A DNA stretch of 14,457 bases from an uncultured Rivibacter sp. (GCA_946481025.1 CAMLNA010000113.1:1-14457); one strand, 5' to 3'. Numbered from the stretch's first letter, positions 6,107 through 13,624 are shown. Translations and numbers: made by a program. The notes: generated from the sequence alone by a model not told the origin.

Positions 6107-8233
6107 TCAGGACCGCCGCAACTTCCGATAGATCGTGTTCCGGCTGATCCCCAGCCGCTTCGACGCCAGCGAGATGTTCCCGTTGAGCTCCTTCACCACC
6201 CGCTGGATGGTCTGCAGCTCCAGCTCCTCCAGCGTGGCCGTCGCATCAGGCCCCGGCTGTTGCGGTTGCTGTTGCTGCTGTGCAGCCGGCACGCCGCGCG
6301 CGTAGGCGGCCGCGTTGAGCCACGCGGCCGCCTCGGGCGCCACGCCCGGCACCGCCATCTGCGCCGACTGCCGCGCGATCGTGCGCTCCACGTCCTCGAT
6401 GAAGTCGTCCGACAGGTGGGCCCGGGTGATGACCCGCTCGCCGCCGGCCATCACGGCCGCGGCCCGCAGCACGTTGGACAGCTGGCGGATGTTGCCCGGC
6501 CAGTGGTAGTGCTCGATGAGCCGCTGCACGTCCTCGCTCAGGGCCGGTGGGCGGCCGTTGCATTCGGCCCGCAGGATCTTCTGCGCGATGGTCATCAGGT
6601 CGGTGCGCTCGCGCAGCGCCGGCAGCTTCACCGACAGGCCGTTCAGGCGGTAGTACAGGTCTTCGCGAAACGCATGCTGCTCCACCATCTCGCGCAGGTT
6701 GCAGTGGGTGGCGCTGATGATGGAGACGTCCACCGCCACCGAGCGGCTGCTGCCCAGCGGCGAGACCTGCCGCTCCTGCAGCACCCGCAGCAGGCGCGCC
6801 TGCAGCGCGAGCGGCATGTCGCCGATCTCGTCGAGGAAGAGCGTGCCCCCATGGGCCTGCAGGATGCGGCCCATCGCGCCCTTGCGGCGCGCGCCGGTGA
6901 AGGCGCCTTCGTCGTAGCCGAACAGCTCGGCCTCGATCAGGGTCTCGGGGATCGAGGCGCAGTTCACCACCACGAAAGGCTTGTCCGCACGCGCCGAGTC
7001 CTGGTGGATGGCTCGCGCCAGCAGCTCCTTGCCGGTGCCCGTCTCGCCGAGGACGAGCATCGAGATGTCGCGGTCGAGCGCGCGGCGGATCTTGCCGACC
7101 ACGGCCTCCATCTGCGGGTCGCCGGTGCGCAGGTAGTCCAGGCCCGACGCGGCCGCGCCGCCGTCGGCCGCAGGCGCCGTGCGCTCGACGCGCCGCGGCG
7201 CCGGCTCGCTTTCGGCGACGGGCGCGAGGTCGGCCGCGGCGTCGGCACTGCGGCCCGTGCCGCTGCCGAGGGCGAGCCACACCGGCCAGTCGAGCCGCAT
7301 GCGCACGTGCAGCTGCAGCCCGTTGTTCAGCGTCAGCGTCATCGGCGCCGCGGTGGCCGAGCGGCAGTGCTCGACGATGCTGCCCAGGCTCACGCCGAAC
7401 AGGCTCACCACGGTGTTCATGCGCACCGCCGCCGCGCTCAGGCCCAGCTGGTCGAGCGCGCTGCGGTTGGCGCCGACGATGCGGCCGTCCTGGTCGACCG
7501 CGACGATGCCTTCCATCAGCGTGTCGATGAATTCGCGCCGCACGTGGAAGTGCAGCCGCAGCGCACGCCGGAAGTCGTCGGTGAAGAAGTGGTTCTCGAT
7601 CATGCGGGCCGACATCTTGACCAGCCCCATGGTGTGCGTGTGGTACGAGCGGTGGTCGCCCGTCACGTCGAGCACGCCCAGCACGTTGCCCCGCGGGTCG
7701 AAGATGGGCGCGGCCGAGCAGGTGAGGAAGTCGTTGGCATGCATGAAGTGCTCGTCGGCATGCACGACGATCGGCTGCTCGGTGACGAGCGCGGTGCCCA
7801 TGCCGTTGGTGCCCTTGCTGGCCTCCGACCAGTTCACCCCCGGCGCCAGCGCGATCTTGGAGGCCCTCTCGAGGAAGTCGGCATCGCCCACCGAGTGCAG
7901 CAGCGTGCCTTGCGCGTCGATCAGCACCACCATGCTCTTGGTCGCGAGGATCTGCTCGAGCAGCAGGTCCATCACCGGCACGGCATGCGTGCACAGGCGC
8001 TGGTTGCGCTCGCGCGCCACCACGAGGTCGGCGCGGCCCAGCGGCGAGTAGTCGCCGCTGTCGATGCGCGACAGGCCGAGCGCTGCACAGCGCTCGTGCG
8101 ACTGGCGAATCGCGTCCACGTGCGCCGGATCCGGCGGCAGCAGCGCGCTGGTGGGTGAATGGCCGAAGCTGAGCTCGCGCTCGCGCTTGCGTTCCGAACC
8201 CTGCACCCCGTCAGGAAGACGGCTGGTGGGCAT
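6107..8233 (-). CDS. AcoR-type sigma-54-dependent transcriptional activator (GAF-PAS-AAA+-Fis)
   Basis: Predicted 708 aa. The N-terminal sensor includes a GAF-like domain at about 85-205 (ERNQRL, GVNWSEASKGTNGMGTALV, CSAAPIFDPRGNVLGVLDVT), which is the AcoR-family signature. A PAS-like region follows at 230-315 (LMEGIVAVDQDGRIVGANR). The central AAA+ domain is at 368-595, with Walker A GETGTGKE (396-403), the sigma-54 contact loop GAFTGA (443-448), Walker B TLFLDEIGD and WPGNIRQL. A Gln-rich linker (652-659) precedes the Fis-type helix-turn-helix (672-706, ISLASKRLGISRNTIYRKL). All motifs needed for ATP hydrolysis and sigma-54 contact are intact. The start at 8233 is supported by AAAGGA five bases upstream. 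Relatives control acetoin, alcohol and alkane oxidation genes; the effector here is unknown. It is transcribed divergently from the H4MPT operon and could activate it, itself, or alcohol dehydrogenase genes outside the window. Confidence 0.95.
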   Translation of the reverse strand: MPTSRLPDGVQGSERKRERELSFGHSPTSALLPPDPAHVDAIRQSHERCAALGLSRIDSGDYSPLGRADLVVARERNQRLCTHAVPVMDLLLEQILATKSMVVLIDAQGTLLHSVGDADFLERASKIALAPGVNWSEASKGTNGMGTALVTEQPIVVHADEHFMHANDFLTCSAAPIFDPRGNVLGVLDVTGDHRSYHTHTMGLVKMSARMIENHFFTDDFRRALRLHFHVRREFIDTLMEGIVAVDQDGRIVGANRSALDQLGLSAAAVRMNTVVSLFGVSLGSIVEHCRSATAAPMTLTLNNGLQLHVRMRLDWPVWLALGSGTGRSADAAADLAPVAESEPAPRRVERTAPAADGGAAASGLDYLRTGDPQMEAVVGKIRRALDRDISMLVLGETGTGKELLARAIHQDSARADKPFVVVNCASIPETLIEAELFGYDEGAFTGARRKGAMGRILQAHGGTLFLDEIGDMPLALQARLLRVLQERQVSPLGSSRSVAVDVSIISATHCNLREMVEQHAFREDLYYRLNGLSVKLPALRERTDLMTIAQKILRAECNGRPPALSEDVQRLIEHYHWPGNIRQLSNVLRAAAVMAGGERVITRAHLSDDFIEDVERTIARQSAQMAVPGVAPEAAAWLNAAAYARGVPAAQQQQQPQQPGPDATATLEELELQTIQRVVKELNGNISLASKRLGISRNTIYRKLRRS
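6257..6280 (-). repeat. Short poly-glutamine-coding tract in the regulator linker
   Basis: Eight codons encode five glutamines, a proline and two more glutamines (residues 652-659 of the AcoR-like regulator). It is a Q-linker between the AAA+ domain and the DNA-binding domain. Such linkers are common and flexible; the CAG/CAA repetition could vary in length between strains. Confidence 0.6.
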
Positions 8234-8238
8234 CGCAG

Positions 8239-8244
8239 TCCTTT
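8239..8244 (-). promoter_or_regulatory. Ribosome binding site of the AcoR-like regulator
   Basis: On the minus strand this reads AAAGGA, five bases before the ATG at 8231-8233. It fixes the start of a gene whose frame stays open far upstream (to 9370). Confidence 0.6.
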
Positions 8245-8362
8245 CTATCCGCGCCTGGCGGACGTCTCCTCTTTTATGTCCTCCACCGAACCGCCTGCTC
8301 CGACCCCCGGCGAATCGTACTGCTCGCCCCTGCGCGTGTTCCCCCGTGGCTTCCCTGGCGTT

Positions 8363-8376
8363 TGCAACAAGTTGCA
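8363..8376. promoter_or_regulatory. Inverted repeat TGCAAC-AA-GTTGCA, candidate activator binding site
   Basis: A perfect 6-bp inverted repeat with a 2-bp spacer, lying in the non-coding region. Its centre is about 120 bp upstream of the -12 element of the candidate sigma-54 promoter and about 135 bp from the regulator start. Fis-type activators of the AcoR class bind such dyads as upstream activating sequences, often in pairs. Assignment to this regulator is inference. Confidence 0.5.
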
Positions 8377-8396
8377 GGCGCGGCAAGGGCCCACGT

Positions 8397-8407
8397 GACA
8401 CTGTGTC
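8397..8407. promoter_or_regulatory. Inverted repeat GACAC-T-GTGTC, candidate second operator half of a pair
   Basis: A perfect 5-bp inverted repeat around a central T. Its centre is about 32.5 bp from the centre of the dyad at 8363-8376, close to three helical turns, so proteins bound at both would lie on the same DNA face. The two dyads differ in sequence, so they may serve different proteins, or one may be chance. Confidence 0.4.
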
Positions 8408-8475
8408 CTCGTTCCGGCGCAGGAGCCAGCGGCCCGGCACGGCCTTCCAGCAACAACCACGCCAAACAGGAGGCG

Positions 8476-8491
8476 CGGAACAGGCCTTGCA
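8476..8491 (+). promoter_or_regulatory. Candidate sigma-54 (-24/-12) promoter
   Basis: The sequence CGGAACA-GGCC-TTGCA matches the TGGCACG-N4-TTGCA consensus at the invariant GG and GC (10 bases apart), at the A and C of the -24 box, and at all of TTGCA. It mismatches at three positions of the -24 box. Transcription would start near 8502, almost at the annotated start codon, which would leave practically no leader. This argues either for a start codon further downstream (GTG 8585) or against the promoter. Confidence 0.35.
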
Positions 8492-8506
8492 TGGCTCGTC
8501 GCCGTG

Positions 8507-9571
8507 ATGCTCAACAGCCCCTTCCCCACTGCCGAGGCCGAGCCTCAAGCCACGATCGACGGTGCACTGCAGCAAGCCTTTCGCGTGACGGTGCGCGCGC
8601 CGGGCCGGCTGCACCTGGGCTTCCTCGACCCGGCGGCCACGCTGGGTCGGCGCTTCGGCAGCCTGGGCCTCGTGATCGAGGGCTTCGAAACCGTGGTGCA
8701 GCTGGCGCCGGCCCCGCACGACGCGGTGAGCGCGGCCGAAGGCATCGACGAGCACGAGCGCACGCGGGCCGCCGAGCACCTGCACGCGCTGCGCGTCCAC
8801 ACCGGCTTGCGCCAGCCGCTGCACCTGCACCTCGCCCGGCTGCTGCCGGCGCATGCGGGCTTCGGCTCGGGCACCCAGCTGGCACTGGCCGTCGGCCGCG
8901 CGTTCGCGCAGCTGCACGGCCTGGGCCTCTCGACACGGCAGATCGCCGCCTGCCTCGGCCGCGGCCTGCGCTCGGGCGTGGGCATCGGCGGCTTCGACCA
9001 CGGCGGCCTGCTGCTCGATGGCGGCCCCAATGCCGACCACAGTGCCGCGCCGCTCACCGCGCGGCTCGACTTTCCGGCCACCTGGCGCATCGTGCTGGCG
9101 ATCGACCCGCAACACGCCGGCCTCTCCGGCGCGGGCGAGAAGCAGGCGCTGGCCGCGCTGCCGCCGTTTCCGCGCGAGGCCGCCGCCGAGATCTGCCATC
9201 GCCTGCTGATGCAGGTGCTGCCCGGCGCGGCGAGCGGCGACTTCAGCGCCTTCGCCGAAGGGCTCACCCGCATGCAGCAGCTGCTGGGCGACCACTTCGC
9301 GCCGGCCCAGGGCGGGCGCGCCTACACCAGCCCCGCGGTGGCCCGCTTCATGGCCTGGACCGCCGGGCACACGCGAGCCGCGCTCGGCCAGAGCTCATGG
9401 GGGCCCACCGGATTCGCCTTCGTGCCGTCCACCGCCGAAGCCGAGGCGCTGGTGCGGGCCGCCCGCGACGCGGGCGCAGCCGACGCCGCCCTGGTGCTGC
9501 CGGTGGTGCGCGGCCGCAATGCCGGCGCCACCGTCAGCGTGCGGCCTTCGTCTCCCGGCCTCTACCACTGA
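8507..9571 (+). CDS. mptG: Beta-ribofuranosylaminobenzene 5'-phosphate synthase-like GHMP protein (H4MPT biosynthesis)
   Basis: About 354 aa. Beta-RFAP synthase condenses phosphoribosyl pyrophosphate with p-aminobenzoate (releasing CO2 in archaea), the first committed step that gives H4MPT its arylamine arm. Visible motifs are RAPGRLHLGFLD near the N-terminus, the GHMP phosphate-binding motif LPAHAGFGSGTQLAL, and RSGVGIGGFDHGGLLLDGG, all typical of this family. It opens the operon, 22 bp upstream of mtdB, as the equivalent gene (orf4) does beside mtdB in Methylobacterium. The start is uncertain: GTG 8504 and ATG 8507 are adjacent in frame without a Shine-Dalgarno. GTG 8585, just before the conserved VRAPGRLHLGF, would give an N-terminus closer to archaeal homologues. 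A GHMP kinase of other specificity is unlikely given the neighbours. Confidence 0.9.
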   Translation: MLNSPFPTAEAEPQATIDGALQQAFRVTVRAPGRLHLGFLDPAATLGRRFGSLGLVIEGFETVVQLAPAPHDAVSAAEGIDEHERTRAAEHLHALRVHTGLRQPLHLHLARLLPAHAGFGSGTQLALAVGRAFAQLHGLGLSTRQIAACLGRGLRSGVGIGGFDHGGLLLDGGPNADHSAAPLTARLDFPATWRIVLAIDPQHAGLSGAGEKQALAALPPFPREAAAEICHRLLMQVLPGAASGDFSAFAEGLTRMQQLLGDHFAPAQGGRAYTSPAVARFMAWTAGHTRAALGQSSWGPTGFAFVPSTAEAEALVRAARDAGAADAALVLPVVRGRNAGATVSVRPSSPGLYH

Positions 9572-9593
9572 ACACCCTGGACACCCGACATTC

Positions 9594-10505
9594 ATGGACC
9601 GCCCCTACATCCTGCACATGCTCACCCCGGGCCCGTACATGAGCCCGTTCGACGTCAACATGGCCGCCGATGCCGGCTACCAGGTGATCGTGCCGTACTG
9701 CGGCGTCGACACGAAGGCCACGCCCGGCCTCACGCAGGACGCGATCTTCTCGCGCGGCCCCAAGGGCGTGGCGCGCACGGGCCTGTTCATCGGCGGGCGC
9801 GACGTGCTCCAGGCCGCCGACATGCTCGACGCCGCGCGCGGCGCGATGGTGCCGCCCTTCGTCGTGTCGGTGTTCGCCGACCCGAGCGGCTCCTACACCA
9901 CCGCTGCCGCGCTGGTGGCCTGCGTGAAGGCGCGCCTGCAGTCCGCGCACGGTGCCGGCCTCGCCGGCCGGCGCGTGCTGGTGCTGGGCGGCACCGGCAC
10001 GGTGGGCCGCATTGCCGGCGTGCTGGCGGCCCGCCAGGGCTCCGCGGTGCAGCTGGCCAGCCACCAGGGCCTGGCGACCGCGCAACGCGCGGCCGAAGAC
10101 ACAGGTCGCCGCTTCGACGTGCAGCTGGGCGCCGCCTCCAGCCACACCGGGGCCGAGCTGCGCGCCGCACTGGCCGAGGCCGACGTGGTGCTGGGCACCG
10201 CCGCGGCCGGCGTGCAGGTGCTGGGCGCCGCCGACCTGGCCGCGGCCGGCGCGAAGCTGCTGGTGGCCGCCGACGTGAACGCCGTGCCGCCCGAGGGCAT
10301 TGCCGGCGTGGGCGTCATGGACGACGGCAAGCCGCTGGCCGGCACGCGCGCCGTGGGCATCGGCGCGCTCGCCGTGGGCAACGTGAAGTACCAGGTGCAG
10401 CACCGGCTGCTGCAGCGCATGCGCGAAGCCGACAAGCCGCTGGTGCTGAGCTTTGCCGAAGCCTACGAGCTGGCCGACGAGGTGCTGGCCGAGCCGGCGA
10501 AGTGA
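9594..10505 (+). CDS. mtdB: NAD(P)-dependent methylene-tetrahydromethanopterin dehydrogenase
   Basis: Predicted 303 aa, close to the usual size of about 300. It oxidises methylene-H4MPT to methenyl-H4MPT with NAD(P)+ in the cytoplasm, the step after formaldehyde condensation with H4MPT. The N-terminus ILHMLTPGPYMSPFDVNMA, then SLTQD-like GLTQDAIFSRGPKG, RTGLFIGG, VPPFVVSVFADPSGS and the C-terminal AVGIGALAVGNVKYQ are characteristic of MtdB and distinguish it from the NADP-specific MtdA. The Rossmann dinucleotide loop is GGTGTVG at residues 132-138. The start at 9594 places the conserved HMLTP motif at the N-terminus. It is separated by 22 bp from the beta-RFAP synthase gene and by only 4 bp from the next gene, so it is inside the operon. 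Confidence 0.96.
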   Translation: MDRPYILHMLTPGPYMSPFDVNMAADAGYQVIVPYCGVDTKATPGLTQDAIFSRGPKGVARTGLFIGGRDVLQAADMLDAARGAMVPPFVVSVFADPSGSYTTAAALVACVKARLQSAHGAGLAGRRVLVLGGTGTVGRIAGVLAARQGSAVQLASHQGLATAQRAAEDTGRRFDVQLGAASSHTGAELRAALAEADVVLGTAAAGVQVLGAADLAAAGAKLLVAADVNAVPPEGIAGVGVMDDGKPLAGTRAVGIGALAVGNVKYQVQHRLLQRMREADKPLVLSFAEAYELADEVLAEPAK

Positions 10506-10509
10506 CGCC

Positions 10510-11673
10510 ATGAGATCGCCGCAGCTCGTGGTCGCCGGCCTGTCGGCGCGCCTCATGGCCGAAGCCGCCGCGCGCGACGGCTATACCCCGATCGCGCTGG
10601 ACGCCTTCGGCGACGCGGACACGCGCCGCGCCGCCGTGCGGTGGGAGCCCGTCGGCGCCGAGGGCGCGCTGCGCATCGACGGCACGCGGGTGCTGGATGC
10701 GCTGGCCCGCCTGTCCGAACACACCGGCCTGCTCGGCTTCGTGCCGGGCAGCGGCTTCGAGGGCCGGCCCGACCTGCTGGCCGCCGCCGCGCAACTGATG
10801 CCGCTGCTGGGCACACCGCCCGAGGCCGTGCGGCGCGTGCGCGACCCGCGCGCCTTCTTTTCGTGGCTGGCGGTGCACGGCATCGCGCACCCCGAGGTGC
10901 GCTACAGCCCGCCCCGCCTGGCCGCCGGCTGGCTCGACAAGGACTTCGCTGGCACCGGCGGCCTGCACATCCGCGAGGCCGACGCGGCCGGTGCGGGGCG
11001 CGGCGCCGGCCACTACTACCAGCGCCGGCTCGACGACGGCCGGCCGATGTCGGCCCTGTTCGTGGCCAACGGCCACGAGGCCTGCGTGCTGGGTTTCCAC
11101 GAGCTGATCGTGCGGCCCCACCCGCCCCGCCCCTACGTCTATTGCGGCGCCACCGGGCCCTGGCCGCTGCCGGCCGCGCTGGACGCCGCCCTGCGCGAAG
11201 TGGCGAGCCGCCTGGCCGGCGAGTTCGGCCTGCTGGGCTTGTGCAGCCTCGACTTCCTGCGCTGCGGCGAGGAGGGCTTTGCGGTGCTGGAAGTGAATCC
11301 GCGCCCGTCGGCCAGCATGGCGCTGCATGCGCACCTGCCGCTCGTGCGCTGGCACGTGCAGGCCTGCCGGCAGCGCGAGCTGCCGGCCGTGCCCCCGCTG
11401 CCGGTGATGGCGCGCGGCCACGAGATCGTTTTCCTGCCGGGCGGCGTGTCGCCCGGCGCGGACCCGGCCGCGGCCCTGGCAGGCCAACCCGGCGTGCACG
11501 ACGTGCCGAGCGGTACCGCCTGCCTGGACGCGGGCGACCCGCTGTGCAGCGTGAGCGCCACCGGCACCGATGCCGCCTCGGTGCATGCGGCGCTCGCCCG
11601 CCGCCGAGACGCCGTGCTGCGGCTCGTCCTGCCGGCCTCCGAGGCCACCACCACGGAAAGAGAGACCGCATGA
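10510..11673 (+). CDS. ATP-grasp family ligase of the H4MPT cluster (COG2232-like), function unassigned
   Basis: Predicted 387 aa. The N-terminal pre-ATP-grasp Rossmann-like part (SARLMAEAAARDGYTPIALD, then FGDADTRR) is followed by the ATP-grasp fold: K144 and the glycine-rich loop DFAGTGGLHI (145-154), YYQRRLDDG (169-177), D248 in GLCSLDFL and the metal-binding ending LEVNPRPSASM (260-270). These residues imply an active ATP-dependent carboxylate-amine or carboxylate-thiol ligase. The length and motif pattern resemble the predicted carboligases that accompany H4MPT genes in methanogens and methylotrophs. Its substrate is not known to me; addition of glutamate or another acid to H4MPT or methylofuran is a reasonable guess. 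It starts 4 bp after mtdB, and its stop overlaps the mch start (ATGA). The last roughly 90 residues follow the ATP-grasp core and may be a separate small domain. Confidence 0.85.
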   Translation: MRSPQLVVAGLSARLMAEAAARDGYTPIALDAFGDADTRRAAVRWEPVGAEGALRIDGTRVLDALARLSEHTGLLGFVPGSGFEGRPDLLAAAAQLMPLLGTPPEAVRRVRDPRAFFSWLAVHGIAHPEVRYSPPRLAAGWLDKDFAGTGGLHIREADAAGAGRGAGHYYQRRLDDGRPMSALFVANGHEACVLGFHELIVRPHPPRPYVYCGATGPWPLPAALDAALREVASRLAGEFGLLGLCSLDFLRCGEEGFAVLEVNPRPSASMALHAHLPLVRWHVQACRQRELPAVPPLPVMARGHEIVFLPGGVSPGADPAAALAGQPGVHDVPSGTACLDAGDPLCSVSATGTDAASVHAALARRRDAVLRLVLPASEATTTERETA

Positions 11674-12683
11674 ACCAGCCCGCGGCGGCCTTCCCTGCAC
11701 CGGGTGAACCCGGCCACCTGAGCGTCAACCGGCTCGCGCAGCCGCTGGTGGAGCGGCTCGTCGGCGAGGCCGCCGCCTTCGGCGTGGCGGTGAAGCAGGC
11801 CGAAGGCGGCCCGAGGATCGTGGATGCCGGCATCCACGCGCCCGGCAGCGCAGCCGCCGGCGTGATGGTGGCGCGCCTGTGCATGGGCGGCCTGGGCAAG
11901 GTGCGGATGCGTGCCGCGCCGGAGCACGGCTGGCCCACCTGGCTCGAAGTGACGAGCTCGCAGCCGGTGCTCGCCTGCCTGGCGAGCCAGTACGCCGGCT
12001 GGAGCCTCGCGGCCACCAAGGAAGAGACCGGCGGCAAGAAGTTCTTTTCGCTCGGCTCGGGCCCGGCGCGTGCGCTGGCCGCCAAGGAAGCGCTCTATGC
12101 CGAGCTCGGCTACCACGACCGGGCCGAATGCGGCGTGCTGGTGCTGGAGGTGGACCGCGAACCGCCGCAGGTGGTGATCGACAAGGTGCAACGCGACTGC
12201 GGCCTGCGCGCACAGGACCTCACGCTGGTGCTCACGCCCACCACCAGCGCGGCCGGCACCACGCAGGTGGTGGGCCGCGTGCTCGAGGTGGCCCTGCACA
12301 AGGCCCACCAGCTGGGCTTCGCGCTGCATGACGTGGTGGACGGCACCGCCAGCGCGCCGCTGCCCGCGGCCAGCCCCGACGGCATCACCGCCATGGGCCG
12401 CACCAACGACGCCATCCTCTACGGCGGGCGGGTGCACCTGAGCGTGCGGGGCAGCGAGGCCGAGGCGCGGCGCCTGGCCGAGCAGCTGCCCTCGGGCAAT
12501 TCGCGCGACCACGGCCGCAGCTTCGCCGAGCTGTTTGCCGACGCGGGCTTCGACTTCTACAAGATCGACGGCGCGCTGTTCGCGCCGGCCGAGGTGTGGG
12601 TGAGCCACCTCGACTCGGGCAAGACCTGGCACGCCGGCAGCCTGCGCATGGACCTGCTCGACACGTTGTGGCGGACCCCATGA
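11670..12683 (+). CDS. mch: Methenyltetrahydromethanopterin cyclohydrolase
   Basis: Predicted 337 aa, near the normal family length of about 320. It hydrolyses methenyl-H4MPT to N5-formyl-H4MPT in the cytoplasm, directly after MtdB; the formyl group then passes to methylofuran in the Ftr/hydrolase complex, giving formate. Family features are SVNRLAQPLVERLV at the N-terminus, MGGLGKVRM, VTSSQPVLACLASQYAGWSL, FFSLGSGPARALA, LVLTPTTSAAGTTQVVGRVLE and the GITAMGRTNDAILYGG segment near 285-300. The start ATG overlaps the previous stop and has a purine-rich GGAAAGAGAGA ahead of it. The stop overlaps the next gene's ATG in the same manner, so translation is probably coupled through three consecutive genes. 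Assignment is secure. Confidence 0.97.
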   Translation: MNQPAAAFPAPGEPGHLSVNRLAQPLVERLVGEAAAFGVAVKQAEGGPRIVDAGIHAPGSAAAGVMVARLCMGGLGKVRMRAAPEHGWPTWLEVTSSQPVLACLASQYAGWSLAATKEETGGKKFFSLGSGPARALAAKEALYAELGYHDRAECGVLVLEVDREPPQVVIDKVQRDCGLRAQDLTLVLTPTTSAAGTTQVVGRVLEVALHKAHQLGFALHDVVDGTASAPLPAASPDGITAMGRTNDAILYGGRVHLSVRGSEAEARRLAEQLPSGNSRDHGRSFAELFADAGFDFYKIDGALFAPAEVWVSHLDSGKTWHAGSLRMDLLDTLWRTP

Positions 12684-13624
12684 CCCGCGTGGCGATCTTC
12701 ACCGACGAGACCGGCTGGCACACCCGCCAGCTGCAGAAGGCGCTGCGCGAACGCGGCGCCGAGGGGCGCTGCATCGACCTGGCCGACTGCCACATCGACA
12801 CCGCGGCGTCCTGGCACGGGCTGGTGCTGCCCGGCTTCGCGCGGGCGCTGCCCGATGCGGCGCTTGTGCGCGGCATCGCCGGCGGCAGCTTCGAGCAGGT
12901 GACCAAGCGGCTGGGCGTGCTGCATGCGCTGCGCGACCTGGGCGTGCCGGTCTACAACGACGCGCGCGCCATCGAGCGCAGCGTCGACAAGTCGATGACC
13001 AGCCTCTTGCTGCATGCGGCCGGGCTGCCGGTGCCGCCCACCTGGGCCACCGAGTCGCCGGCGCTCGCGCAGCGCATCGTCATGCGCGAAAGCGCCGCCG
13101 GGCATGCGGTGGTGGGCAAGCCGCTGTTCGGCTCGCAGGGCAAGGGCCTGCGACTGCTGGGCCGGGTGGGCGGCGAGCACCGCCCGCTGCCCGCGCTCGA
13201 CGAGGCCTCGGGCTCGCTGGCCTACCTGCAGCGTTTCGTGCCGCCCCACACGCAACCGGGCTACGACTGGCGGGTGCTGGTGATCGGCGGGCGGGCGGTG
13301 GCGGCCATGCGACGCGTGAGCGAGCACTGGGTGCACAACGTGGCCCAGGGCGCGCGCTGCGAAGCTGCCGAGCTGTCGCCGCAGCTCGCGCAACTGGCGC
13401 AGCGTGCCGCGTCGGCGCTGCAGCTCGACTACGCCGGCGTGGACCTCATGCCTTCGCCCCAGGCGGCGGGCGGCGTGGTGATCATCGAGGTCAACGGCGT
13501 GGCCGCCTGGCACGGCCTGCAGCGGGTGACCCGCTTCAACATCGCGCGCGCCCTGGTCGATGACCTGCTCGACCGCAGGCTGGCGGCCGGCGAGGCGCGG
13601 CAACCCTCTGCGCGCAGCGCGTGA
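12680..13624 (+). CDS. RimK-like ATP-grasp ligase of the H4MPT cluster, likely glutamate ligase
   Basis: Predicted 314 aa, the size of RimK/MptN/CofF-type alpha-amino-acid ligases. ATP-grasp landmarks are DKSMTSLLL with K104, VVGKPLFGSQGKGLRLL with K147 and the flexible glycine loop, YLQRFVP, DWRVLVIGGRAVAAMRR (197-212), YAGVDLMPS with D255, and IIEVNGVAAWHGL (268-280), whose E270 and N272 bind metal. RimK relatives join glutamate to an acceptor; archaeal MptN adds glutamate to H4MPT, and homologues called orf17 occur with H4MPT genes in methylotrophs. The bacterial cofactor is a dephospho-H4MPT, and bacterial methylofuran carries a polyglutamate tail, so the acceptor here may be methylofuran rather than H4MPT (inference). 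Its ATG overlaps the mch stop. Its own stop overlaps the GTG of the next gene. Confidence 0.88.
   Translation: MTRVAIFTDETGWHTRQLQKALRERGAEGRCIDLADCHIDTAASWHGLVLPGFARALPDAALVRGIAGGSFEQVTKRLGVLHALRDLGVPVYNDARAIERSVDKSMTSLLLHAAGLPVPPTWATESPALAQRIVMRESAAGHAVVGKPLFGSQGKGLRLLGRVGGEHRPLPALDEASGSLAYLQRFVPPHTQPGYDWRVLVIGGRAVAAMRRVSEHWVHNVAQGARCEAAELSPQLAQLAQRAASALQLDYAGVDLMPSPQAAGGVVIIEVNGVAAWHGLQRVTRFNIARALVDDLLDRRLAAGEARQPSARSA

Larger units (their letters stand above)
8234..8503. promoter_or_regulatory. Divergent intergenic region between sigma-54 regulator and H4MPT operon
   Basis: The longest non-coding stretch of the window (270 bp) and the only place with room for full promoters. It separates the start of the AcoR-like regulator (minus) from the start of the H4MPT operon (plus). 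Its composition is more AT-rich and mixed than the flanking genes. It holds two perfect inverted repeats (8363-8376 and 8397-8407), a candidate -24/-12 promoter (8476-8491) and an AGGAGG at 8468-8473 that is too far from any in-frame start to serve as a ribosome site. No convincing sigma-70 promoter is visible on either strand. Open frames crossing it (for example 8159-8398 plus, 8245-8529 minus) have no recognisable protein features. Confidence 0.75.

Noticed and set aside
8436..8452. CGGCACG followed by TCCAGC resembling a sigma-54 promoter
   Set aside because: The -24 half is good, but the GC of the -12 box is two bases out of register, breaking the invariant GG-N10-GC spacing.
8159..8529. 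Small open frames across the 8.3-8.5 kb intergenic region
   Set aside because: They lack ribosome sites and recognisable protein features, and they overlap regulatory dyads and the starts of real genes.
8234..9370. N-terminal extension of the AcoR-like regulator by 379 codons
   Set aside because: The extension is antisense to the beta-RFAP synthase gene and the intergenic region and has no family motifs; AAAGGA precedes the ATG at 8233.
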